A stretch of DNA of 64,000 nt, from contig JAGPNK010000001.1 in NCBI GenBank assembly GCA_020746835.1, positions 4,340,001 to 4,404,000 of the forward strand. Direction: 5' to 3'. Below, in pieces: positions 36,501 through 46,790 of the stretch. Position 1 is the stretch's first letter, and each line of letters starts with the position of its first letter. A model generated the notes under the pieces. That model was not told the DNA's origin and made no database searches. It was given only the letters and a program-made list of their open reading frames with translations. Origin of the DNA: Stachybotrys elegans (lineage: Eukaryota > Ascomycota > Sordariomycetes > Hypocreales > Stachybotryaceae). The translations under genes were made by a program, and so were the position numbers.

Positions 36501-38412
36501 CGCGAGTGGTGATTGGCCCCAGGCTTGGCCCATCGCTCGACGGGGGTGGTGGTTGGGTCTGGGTCTGGGTCTTGGACTTGGCTCTGATTTTGGTTTTGGC
36601 TTGGGTTTGGGTTTTGGCCCCCTTGCTGCTGCTACCGCCGCCACCACCACCACCAGCTCCAGCTCCAGCAGTGCCCGTAGCAGCACCAGCAGCACCGCTC
36701 CCCCCGTTGGCTTCGCGCTGCTGCCTGCTTCGGCCGTTGGTCCCCGCGGCTCCCTTGGCTGCTGCTGCCCTCCCTCGCACCGACGGGCTCTGCTGCGCGA
36801 TGCTGTTGGGGCTGCTCTCGACCGGCGAAGGCAGACTCATGGCGGGCGAGAGCGTTGAGTCGGTCGAGCCAGAAATCCGCCGTGGCCTCCTACGCGACGG
36901 CGTCCTAGCGCTCCCACTAACGCCTGTACCCGCATTGACAGCACCACCACCACCTCCAGCTGCTGCTGCTGCACCACCGACACCATCGTCCTCGTCCTCG
37001 TCCTCGTCCTCGTCGTTGTCGTCGACAACGCGATTGCCCTTCTTTGCACCGCCGCTGCGCCGGCTGCTAGGGGTCACCGTGGCGAAGATGCCCCTGCGAG
37101 GCGTTTGCCCGCCATGTGACGTCTTGGGCTTCTTGGCCGGCCGCATCTCCTCCTCATCTTCGTCCTCGTCCTCGTCGACGACATTCTCCGTTGTGCTGTT
37201 GGCTCTCGCACGGCTGCCCGCATGCTTGCTCGTAATAAGCTTGCCGTAGGGCGCAGCCTTGGGCTTCCGCGGCGTGCTGCGAGCCTTGTCCGAGGGAGGC
37301 TCAAAATAGTGGTAGCCCTCATTGTCCCTCTTGCCTTCACGTTTCTTGGCCTCAATCTGTCTGCAAAACTCTCGCATCGTGTCTGCGCTGGCCGTCTGGT
37401 TGAAGACGTCCTCAAGCATGGCCACAAAGTCTGCGTCGTCTGACTTTTCATCGTAGAGGGTGCGAAGCGCCCACGCCGTAGGGTACCGGTAGTGCCGGAG
37501 CGCTTCATCCACTGCTGATTCCACCACCTTGCCAATCCACTCATGCTCCTCCTGCTCGAAGCGAGGCACAGCTTTGGCGGGTGCGGACGTGGATGTGGAT
37601 GCGGACGCAGACGTGGCCATCTCTGCAGCTGCACCTCCTGCCAGCATGGCTGCAGCTGGCTTTGTTGAAGATGCCGAGCTCCGCCTGCGGCCGCTCATCG
37701 ATTGCCTCGCCTTCTTGGTGGCAATGGAAATTCTGCCAGACTGCCTGCGCCGAGGGCCCTCGTCCTTGGGGTTGTACTCGGCGTCGGCATCTTCGGCGTC
37801 TCGAATGGCCGCCGTGGTTAGCGAGATTTTCCTCTGCGTCCTCCTGAGCGGCGGGCTGGGCATAGATATTTCGGCTGGACACGACTTTCGCTTCTTTCTC
37901 GGTAAAGAAGGGGTTTCCTTTTCCTCCTGGGCGGGCCTCTCTTCCTCGTGCTGGTGCTGGTGCTCGTGCTCGCGCTCGCTGCCGTGGTCCTCCTCAGCCT
38001 TGGGTGGCGGTTCATTTGTTTCCGCGTCAGCCTCCTCGGCCTTGTCCTCGGTTGATTTGGCCTTCAACCCAGCCCCCGATGGCCTCAGGATGATTCGTCT
38101 GACGCCGGTGCTCGTGCCTGTGGTGATGTTGGTGCTGCTGGCTTCGTTTCCCGGCTTCTTTGCCTTGGGCAGCGTTCCCAGGGGGGCCATGTTCTCGACG
38201 ACTCCGTAGCGCATCAAGCCATCCTCCTCGAAACTCGTCTTGCTCTGTATGCCGGGCTCGAGCCAGCGTTGTAGAAATGTCTTGCCGTCGCTCGCGGCAC
38301 CAGCGCTCTTTGACGCGTCCGCCGAGCCTCCGCTTCCGTTCAGGCCTGCATTGCGCGGGTTGGCCGGGCTCGAGAACCGCGACCGCGTGGCCCTCGTGTT
38401 GGAAGAGATCAT
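33544..38412 (-). CDS. RCO1: Two-PHD-finger protein, Rco1/Cph1-like subunit of the Rpd3S (Clr6 complex II) deacetylase
   Basis: Five exons on the minus strand: 38412-35861, 35582-35489, 35105-34774, 34666-34220, 34162-33544; 1347 residues. The conserved N-terminal FLQRWLEPG segment precedes 800 residues of disordered, Glu/Asp- and Gly-rich sequence. PHD1 (about 888-935) reads CSACGNNGDVVCCDGCPRSF, followed by the family's LVKKFPSRVPIHKGVFGSAL segment; PHD2 (about 1015-1060) starts LCHDCQKPATD and contains CTLYWHIDC. Rco1 and S. pombe Cph1 proteins guide deacetylase to transcribed chromatin via nucleosomes and suppress cryptic transcription. The last acceptor is ambiguous: TAG at 34163 suits the branch site better, CAG at 34172 would add three residues. 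A Cti6-type protein is less likely because there are two PHDs. Confidence 0.82.
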
Positions 38413-40385
38413 TCTGCCGGTGGTTGGTGCTGCGTCGGTCCACTGTCGAGCCGTCGACGTCCTCGCCCAGAGCCCAAGGACCCGGCAGACGGGCTGGAAA
38501 GGGCACTGGGCCTCGTTCTCGCTTGCTTCTCCGGTGCTGCCGCCCTGGAGGTTTCGTCAATCAGCTTTCCACTGCCTCTGCGCTGCTGCACGGAACGTGA
38601 TCCACAGCTTCTCTCCCTTGCAACGTACCGTTCTCCTCTACGCGATTTTGGGGATCGGGTAAAAACTATAAGCCCATCGGTTCTCTCGGCGATTGAACTC
38701 CTCGTTGGATTCGTGTGCCGCGCGAGGATATGGGGGCTGCAGGACGTGAGGGTTTTGTAGGAGTGACGGAAGGGCAGAGGCGTTGGGGAGGCGGACAAGG
38801 ACCGGGAAAGACAACGCCAGACCAGGGGGTACGCGATGTGCTGGCACCCATAAAGCCAGGCGGTAATTATACTGGATGCATGCACTATAACAGCCCCCAA
38901 GCTCACTGTCCCGTTGATTTTCTTTCCAGCTCACCTGCCCAGGCTTCAGGAATCTTAATTTTCCTTTCTTCTTCCTGTTTTTTTTTCCTGCCTTCTCTCT
39001 AGATTCCTTCAATCTTTCGTACCAATAGAGGGAGTCCGGTCATGATAATATTAGCGTTGCCTTGACGTCTCCTTTTCCCCATACACCTGTTGGACTCGCC
39101 TCGTTGACAGAAGCTCGTTTCAAGCAGCGCATCCATGGATGAAATGAAGGAATAGATAGGCGCCTTCAATAAGCCGTGGGCTATCGGCGCTGGATGGGGC
39201 ATTGTTATATTACTTGTTGGCGGTTCGACATCCATCCGTTGATCCATTCACTTCACTCCAGCCCCCTCCGTCTCCCTCCATCTCTGGGCTGTGGCTGCTG
39301 GCTGCTGCTAATCATGTCGTGTTCCGCTCCCTCCCTTACTCTCGCCCATCAGAATCGCTGCAAATACCGATGTCTCCTGTCATATTCCACCACCCCCCCT
39401 CCTCCTCTCCCCCCAGAGACATTCCTTTCAGAGCATGTCATGCCATCCCTGTCTCCTCTCTCGCTCAAGGTTTCTCCTTTTCCCACACCTGCTCTCGAAA
39501 CCTTCCGCTCGCCTCGTATTGCTCTTCACATCCAACGATTGTGTGCTGCCCCTTGATTCAGTCGCTCGGAGAGGCCCGTCGGCATCCTCGTCATATCTCA
39601 GAAAGTGTAATCATGAGGCAGCCGTCGGCTGTGGCACATCCAGGAGAGCCAGGATTAATTGTCACCGACGCACGCTGAATGATAAATGAAGAGTACATGT
39701 GCATGTAGGGTCACGCCGGGCGGCACAGAGTATGTGCTTCCGCACAGCCTGCTGCATCTGATTTGCTTGATTGCTGGCTTGATTGTTGGCTTGCTTGCTT
39801 GCCCGCCTGCCTGCTCAAGCAACCATGTCCCTGATCCGATTGCCCATGCAAAGTTGCATCGGTGTGGACGCCACCAGCACGTCTCCTCCACCCTCCACTT
39901 TCTCCTCCTCCCATTGCCCATTGCTCCTTGCTCATTACTCCTTTATCAGTTGTCCCTCCGGAGCTTCTCCCCAGCACCTGCATGCGAGGTGTGCCCACGA
40001 CCAGGCTCAAGCCCGTGGACGTCATGACGTGCTGCATCATTAAAGCGAGTCGGATCGGCACTTCATATTTCATTTTCAGTGTCGGGGGTATTCTTCAGAT
40101 TCGGTGTCCCAAGAAGGCTACCTCAGCTGGTATACATGCTCCCAAGGCCCTCTGTATTTTTCATGCTTTTGCCTGTGGTTGTCCCCCCCCCCCCCCTTTT
40201 GTCCTCTGCACATTCACTTGGGCCAGTTCCTCGTGGGAAAGATACGATATTCCATGCTTGGGATGCTAATGTATGCTGCATCATTTTGCCTGCCGTCTCC
40301 TTATCCCCTGAATAGGGGCGCTTGAGTGAGATGGTGATGATAATAGACAGGTTGCCCCAACAGGCTCGCGTGCCGTCAACAAGAT
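38413..40385. other. 2 kb intergenic region
   Basis: PHD-gene promoter and leader (38413 to about 39000), then CT-rich DNA, a TTGC/TTGG tandem near 39765-39815 and a 14-C run at 40183. No coding signal was seen; open frames lack domain-like sequence. Confidence 0.6.
40183..40196 (+). repeat. Poly-C run (14 nt)
   Basis: Fourteen consecutive C followed by TTTT in the 3' flank of the EBP1-like gene; the length may be unreliable. Confidence 0.9.
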
Positions 40386-42010
40386 TTACTCGTCGTCCTC
40401 CTCGTCATCATCCTCCTCTCCGTCGGCCTTCTTGGCAGTCTTCTTCTTCTTCTTCTTGTTCTTCTTGCCAGTGTTTCGTGCAAGAGGCTGCTCAAGAAGC
40501 TTGAGGATCTCCTCATCCTCAATCTTCTTGTCAGTCTGGTACTTGCTCAGGTCCGGTACAGGAGGAGCACCCAGCTTGGTAATGCCGTTCTTGGTGATGG
40601 CTACCATGATATCAGTATTGCTCTGCCTATTCGGTTATGTAGAAGCGAGATAGATGGCTTACCCAGGGTAGTGAGAAGTCTGGCAACAGGAGCGCCCTCC
40701 TTGTCACCGACGACTTCGTACTGGCGGAAGACATTGCCACGGACGCACTCGACAACACCAGACTTGGCCTCGCGCTCATCTTCGAGCTGTCGCAGACTGA
40801 AGGGGAAAGTTCCGAACTTCTTGACGACCTCGGACAGGACCTTGCGGGACGTAGGGCGCTTCAGGCCATAGGTCTGAGTGGTGCGGCGGTGCAGAGTGGC
40901 TCGGTGGTCGAGGGTCTTGACCTTGCCGCTTCCCAGGCTAACGCCCATCTCGACACCCCAGACCTCTCCGACCTCGGGGACGCCCTCGCCCTTGGATCCC
41001 TCGGAGGGGGCCAGGACAATCTTCTTGGTGCCCTCGATCTCGTTGTGACCAAAGAGCCACGAGGTGGTGCTCTCGACCAGGTTGCACTCATACGATTGGC
41101 AGACCTTCTCCAGCATCTGGGTAATCTTGGTCTGGGTAGGGGGCTTCTGGGCGGCAGCCTTGGCCTTTTCCTCATCGGATCCTTGGGCCAGGAGGCCGGG
41201 GGGGAGCAGCAATCGCAGGAGGAGCTCGTTGGCGTAGTAGGTGGCGAGCATCAGGTCAGCATCGCGGCCAGTGACGGGCTCGCTGGCCTTGTCCTCGGTC
41301 TGTGCGAGGACGGTGTCGCAGACAATGGAACCGAAACCGTCAATCTGAGCTCCGAGCTGGATCTTGATGGGCTCGCCGGCCTGAATCTCAGTAGCAGCCT
41401 CGGCAGCATCAGATGCCATGGGCGTATAGGGGGTCACAAAGGAAGAGGGGGAGACGGTGGTAGGGTGGGAGAAGCCTGTAGTTGTCGTGAGCATTACGGT
41501 TCCGTGGAGCGGTGCGGCCCAGATGCCGAGGACAGGAACGAACCCTTGACAACCTTCTTGCCGCGGTAGACCTTGGCAACCTCCTCCTCCATCAGCTTGT
41601 CGCCATTCTGGCAGATCTCAACAATCTTGGCGCCGGGCACACATTGCTTCGCGACGGCGGCCAGGACCTTCTCGGAAATCTGAGCAGCGGTCTTGTACTT
41701 GGTCAAGGTCTCGGGGTTAGCGAGGGAGTAGTCTGCGAGACAGGTATGTTAGCATGTCTCGAAGCAAGAGCGGCAGTGGCCTGCGCGGCACTGGTGTCGT
41801 GTGACAGAGGGGGTTTTGGTAGTGGTGGTGGTGGTGATGATGTAGGGCTGGATGGCTTGACAAGCTCTGGGCTGCTTTGGCGGGGTAACGAATGGCGAGG
41901 AGGGGCAGCTGTCAGGCCGAGCTGGAGCTCAAGCTTCACGCAGGCAAGTTGCAAGGAGGCAGCTGTGAAGGGAATGGGAGGACTATACCGATCTCCTTCT
42001 CGTCCGACAT
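40386..42010 (-). CDS. EBP1/PA2G4-like (Cdb4) protein, catalytically dead methionine-aminopeptidase fold
   Basis: Four exons: 42010-41989, 41732-41544, 41475-40663, 40600-40386; 412 residues. The tiny first exon gives MSDEKEI and joins to DYSLANPETLTKYKTAAQIS, the conserved start of the family. The M24 pita-bread fold continues (VSPSSFVTPYTP, LGAQIDGFGSIVCDTVLAQ), but the metal-binding Asp/His/Glu set of true aminopeptidases is not evident, as in EBP1. The end is a Lys-rich run (KKNKKKKKKTAKK) and an acidic tail, as in ribosome-binding homologues. S. pombe Cdb4 was described as curved-DNA-binding; human EBP1 sits at the ribosomal exit tunnel. The last acceptor (GGTAG after TACTGAT) was chosen because only it keeps the AITKNGITKLG frame. 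Confidence 0.88.
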
Positions 42011-43775
42011 TGTGGGCGGCGGCGAAAATCAGACTGCTGGGAAGACTTTTGGTACAATGGAAAGAGTAAAGAGGAGTCGGGTGCTCACTTGGTGAGTCTG
42101 CTTGTGCTTAAAACAGCAGGGCAGGGAATGAGTGGGGTGGGTGCAGGCCGCGATCGATTTTGCAGCAGACTCAGAGCATGAAAATCGAGTGCGGGTCAGA
42201 GAGCCAGAGAGGCCTGGTGTAAGTGGGCAGTGGAGTTTGCCGGTGTGTACTTTTAGGTATCTTCCTCTCTGTACTTGCCGTACAGATACATGCAGCTACT
42301 GATTCATCCACAGCTTTTAAGCCTGATGTATTTTGTGGGTTGAGAAATGCAAAGAAGCTAGGCACCTTGCTGCTTCAGGACTTGTAATTAATGACCCTAC
42401 GACTTACGTACCTCTTTCCTGGGCCGGTAGACAGTGCCCGACGCCCTTCCTCGAGTTGGGATTGCCGCTTACTATTGTTGTGGCTGACATGATGGTGGAA
42501 TGATGCTTTGATCGTGGGGAGACGAGAGGAGGGCACGAGGAGTTGACGATATTAGACGCTACACCAGTAGTGGCTTGGGCCAAGCGACAGCGCAGGATAC
42601 ACTCTTGACGCGGCTGACGCGCCGTACCGCCACGGGCCAACCTCGAGAGCAACGTCCCGGGCTTTTGACCATGTCACATGGGGCTTTTCATCTGTGTAGC
42701 GTGGCAGTGGACTCGAACTCAAGTGTATTTTGCCTTGACCCCAGATCTTGATTCCACCAGCCTAGGGGTTACCCTAGAGCTCCCATGAACCTCGCTCCAA
42801 TCAACTACGCCATCTTCGGGGGCAGTGGCCTTGGTGTTGATGTTGTATTCCATCTGGTCTTGCTAGCCTATGCCTGTGTTTCGTGTTGGAAGGGCACGCC
42901 TGGTCGCAATGTGATTTATTTCTAGTGCTTCATCCAACACCAGGTCGTGGGTGTGTCCTAGCCATTATTTCAAGTTGAACCGTTATAGTAGGCAGAGTTA
43001 AAGACCTTGGAAGAGAGACATTGAACCGCACCGAGAAAACGAAGGATGAAGAAGAGGCTTCATAGTCCTCCATTTGCAGGATATTACCATTAACCAGTGA
43101 GCTCGATTCGAAGCGCCCCTACAAAAGAGCCCGGCCAATGCTACAGATATAAATTGCGATATCTGATAGACCGCAAAGGCTTCTCAACGTTATCCCAGGT
43201 ATTACTACTTCAAGCTGAGCCTTACTATTTACGCGGTACATGTGTTCGCGAACAACATTTGCCTAAATGCAAAGTACACGCCTGGCTTGGGTACACTCAA
43301 GGTACCAGCAAGCGCAGCCGCCAAATCGGGACTAGCCCAGTACAAAACCCGTGCAGCACGTACAGCTGCCATGAAAGTACTTCTGCCTAGGAGCCAAAGC
43401 GCTTGCTGTATCTGTAAGAGGCCGGGCTACCTCGCCGCGACTTGCGACACGCCAGGATAGGAGAGGCTCGCCATTTCCCAGCCTGGCAGCAACGCCGCTC
43501 CACGACTCGCGATCCTCAAAATCGATCCGTACAAAAAGAGCCAACGAAACCAGCCTCTCGCGCGCGCAAACACCCGCCGCCCATCATCAATTCGCCCACC
43601 CGCACTCACCCGCGCCATTCTTCCCCAGCGTCCACCATCCCGTCCCATACCGAGGAACCGACCGCACACGTCTGCAGAGAAGGACATCGATCAGCCTGGG
43701 CCCCCGGGTGTCGCATTGTCGCGGCGACTTGCCAAAGATTGATCGCGCGCGCGCAATCCGTCCCGTCTCGCGACC
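42011..43775. other. 1.8 kb intergenic region with possible retroelement scrap
   Basis: Promoters of the divergent EBP1-like and SNF5 genes. A small minus-strand frame at 42404-42490 begins ATGTCAGCC and runs into a donor-like GTACGTAAG, so a spliced micro-gene is possible but unsupported. A zinc-knuckle-like relic lies at 43139-43445 (listed). Confidence 0.5.
43139..43445 (+). mobile_element. Possible degraded retroelement gag/ORF1 zinc-knuckle fragment
   Basis: Frame from 43404 encodes CCICKRPGYLAATC, which fits a CCHC knuckle (C-x2-C-x4-H-x4-C) with His replaced by Tyr (CAC to TAC, a CpA-type change). Upstream, in another frame, TCVREQHLPKC (43238-43270) and QCYRYK (43136 onward) are degenerate knuckle-like pieces. 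Serial knuckles are usual in Tad-like LINE ORF1 proteins. The two frames differ, so any gene is broken. The match is weak and could be chance. Confidence 0.25.
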
Positions 43776-46036
43776 ATGGCTGCCCAGCCCTCCACCGCGG
43801 CTGCCGCGGGCCATAGCATGGGCTCAGGCTCAGGCTCGGGCTCCGGGCCCGGGTCGACATCGAGCGCCGCGTCTGCATCCGCACCGTCTGGTGGTGAGGA
43901 TGGCGCCTCCCAGCCCGCCGCAGCCGAGATCCCCGTCCGCACCAAGGAGTCCTTCGACAAACTCATGGTCGAGCGCTTCACCATGCGAGATGCCGTCGGC
44001 GCGGCTGCACTCGGCCATCAGCTCGAGCAGACCAAGGAGCTGATGCAGATGACGCGTGACAAGATACACGAATACAAGACGGTTCGCACCGACTACCGCC
44101 AATGGTTCCCCCCGAGCAAGCTCTACGGCGAAGGCTACAATGGATTCGCCAACGGCTACACAGAAGGCCCCCCCAGAGTCGTATATCCACCGCAGAAGCC
44201 TCGTCCCGGCCGCCGCACGACGCCTCCCCTCAAGTACAAGCGCAAGGACATGCTCAAGCAGGCAGAGCAGCACGAGGAGCTGGTCCCGCTGAGGTTGGAG
44301 GTTGAGTGGGACAAGATCAAGCTCCGCGATACCTTCACCTGGAACCTGCACGAGAGAATTTTAGCCGTAGAGCTGTTTGCGGCCCAGCTCGTCGAGGACA
44401 TGGGCCTGAAGCCCCCAGCTGCCCAGCCGGCCTACGAGCAGATTGTCCACCAGATGCGCGAGCAGCTCAACGACTTCTACCCATTCGCCTATTCGGAAGA
44501 AGATGCCCTCGACCCGGAGCTCCCTTACTCAGCCTACAAGAACGATGAGATGCGGATCCTAGTCAAGCTGAACATCACCATCGGCCAACACACGCTGGTA
44601 GATCAGTTCGAGTGGGAGATCAACAATCCCGCCAACTCGCCCGAGGAATTTGCCGCCAACATGGCCTGCGACCTATCCCTGTCTGGCGAGTTTACCACTG
44701 CCATTGCCCACTGCATCCGGGAGCAGTGCCAGCTCTTCACCCGTAGCCTATACAGCATCGGCCACCCATTCGATGGCCGCCCCATCGAAGATCCAGATCT
44801 CGTCGCCGCTTTCCTGCCTACGCCTCTGCCCTCCGTCTTCCGCCAGCAACAGCAAGCCAAAGATTACGCGCCTATATTATACGAGCTCAGCGATGCTGAT
44901 CTCGAGAGGAACGAGACGATACTCTCCCGAGAACAGCGCCGTCAAAAGCGGTCCATCAACCGGAGAGGCGGACCTCAGCTGCCAGATCTCAAGGACAGGC
45001 AGCGCACAGTCCGCACACTCATTGTGTCCTCTGTTCTACCGGGTGCTGCCGCCAACATCGAAGAGAGCAGGCTCTACAAGCGAGCCGCCGGCGCCGGCAG
45101 GAAACGTGTCGTTAGGGACGGCGACCTGTCCGAGTCAGAAGACAGCGAAGACTCTGCCCCTGATTCACCAGCTCCCTCCCACGTCGCCGTTGGCACGGCC
45201 CGCACCAGGGGCATGCGCGGAGCCGCCTCGGCCGCCCAGCAGAGGATGGCCAACCTCGGCCGTTCAGAAACACCAGAAGCGTCGTCCATCGCGCACCACT
45301 CCGAGACGAGGACGTCACGGCGCTTCGTGGAGGAGCTCGACGAGCCGCAGCACCTTCTGGTTACGCTCAGACTCAACAGGGATAAGCTGCGGAGGATTAT
45401 GAAGGGCGACTACCGCGACCTGCGCGCCGCCTCGCAATCTCATCCTCAAACGCCAGCCCCTGCCCGATCCATGCCTCCCCCAGCGACCACGCCTACACCG
45501 ACCCCTCAGCCCTCTGGATCGACGGGCAACTTGCCTGCTGGGCAGATCGGACGCCGACCAGCACCCCCCGTGATGCCTGGGCAACCAACTCCTCCACCGG
45601 TAAGCAATAAACTGAATCTTCTAGTGCATACAAAGGGATGAATATGTCATGCTGACTCGACACCTTCACGCATCAGCCCCCGCCTCCCGAGTGGCTAGTC
45701 GCTGCTCTCAAGGACTTGGAGAGGCAGTACCCCAACGGTGACAGATTCGAGGCCATGATGAAGTACTCCTACCTCGACCCCAAGACGGAGCTTCCAGTCC
45801 AGAACCAGCCGCTGCCCGAGGGCGTCAAGTACGTCTGGCTGCCGCGTATCCGGTGTCTCGACTGCACCACCAAGCTCTACACCCCGGGGCCCGACAAGAC
45901 GGCGGGCAAGTTCGAGACGCATCTCAGGTTCTCCGGGCACATTGAACGCGTCCGCGCCCGCCTCGCCGCCGAGGCGCAGGGACAGGACCAGCCGTCGCAG
46001 TCAGGCCGATCCGACAGCGGCGCGCCTGCTCCATGA
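43776..46036 (+). CDS. SNF5: SNF5/SMARCB1-family chromatin-remodelling subunit (Snf5 or Sfh1)
   Basis: Two exons, 43776-45599 and 45677-46036; 727 residues. The start (GCGACCATGG) has strong context. After a Gly/Ser-repeat N-terminus come the two SNF5 repeats: [19 protein letters not shown] to AAQLVEDM (about 168-210) and [22 protein letters not shown] to [14 protein letters not shown] (about 258-330). A basic segment ([10 protein letters not shown]) and a disordered middle follow, and the second exon adds a Cys pair (RIRCLDC) and [10 protein letters not shown], a short conserved C-terminal element of filamentous-fungal members. The protein is a core subunit of SWI/SNF or RSC remodellers in the nucleus; the sequence alone does not separate Snf5 from Sfh1. 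The intron follows a proline run and is GT-AG. Confidence 0.9.
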
Positions 46037-46790
46037 ACCGGGCTGTGATGCTCACTGCAGCTTCTCCTGAGGACTTTTGTATAGTAAGTTGTCTGTCTTT
46101 GAGCGGAAAAGGAAGGGGAGAACCCGTGGGGGATTTTGTTTCTCTTTTTCTTCTCTCCCTTTACACCCCCTTTTCCACCATTCTTGATAGCAGGTTGAGG
46201 AAGGAGGAAAGACGAGTTAAAGAACGAAAGAAAGGCGCGCGCGCGCCGGGGGGCGGGTTAAAGCGGGAGTTGTCTAGAAACGTACATATTTTAGAAGGGG
46301 AAAAGAGAAGAACAATAAGCGCCTCCCCTGCCTCTCCCCCCTCTTGGATGGTGAAGAAAGCAAAAGGCACTGATTTTGTATTCTCTTACCCCGTCGGACA
46401 GGAGTCTTGTCTTTGTTCTTCGCTCTGTTGTCTCTACATCTGTCTTGTGTTTCAGTCACACTTCTATAGGTAGCTTCGTATCGACGTTCGATGAGTTATG
46501 GCATAAACACATTTCCACCAAAGTTGTATCTAGTCTTGAATACAGAATTGATGGGTATTCGAACAGAACAAATCCCAAAAACCACCAGAGGGCGCTCCTA
46601 TGTAATTACAGTTCCTGTGCAACCATTTTGCTCAACGGTTCGCCCCCCCCGTTGAACTGCTGAAACGTAATGCGTGAAGTGACAAAAACATGCTGCGCAT
46701 GTCCCAAGAGCCTTTGGAGCTCCCTCCCATCCAACATCAACGACACGCGTTCCGAGCTCTGATCCATCATCAATACATCTCTCTGTGACC
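46037..46790. other. Convergent intergenic region
   Basis: 3' flanks of SNF5 (+) and PDS5 (-). Contains a GCGCGCGCGCC stretch near 46236. No coding signal. Confidence 0.65.

Noticed and set aside
42404..42652. Minus-strand frame with ATGTCAGCC and a GTACGTAAG donor-like site, suggesting a spliced small gene
   Set aside because: I could not find a convincing second exon with recognisable sequence.
42690..42760. Minus-strand GAGTTCGAGTCC resembling a tRNA 3' end
   Set aside because: Only one of the five T-stem pairs forms and no cloverleaf can be drawn.
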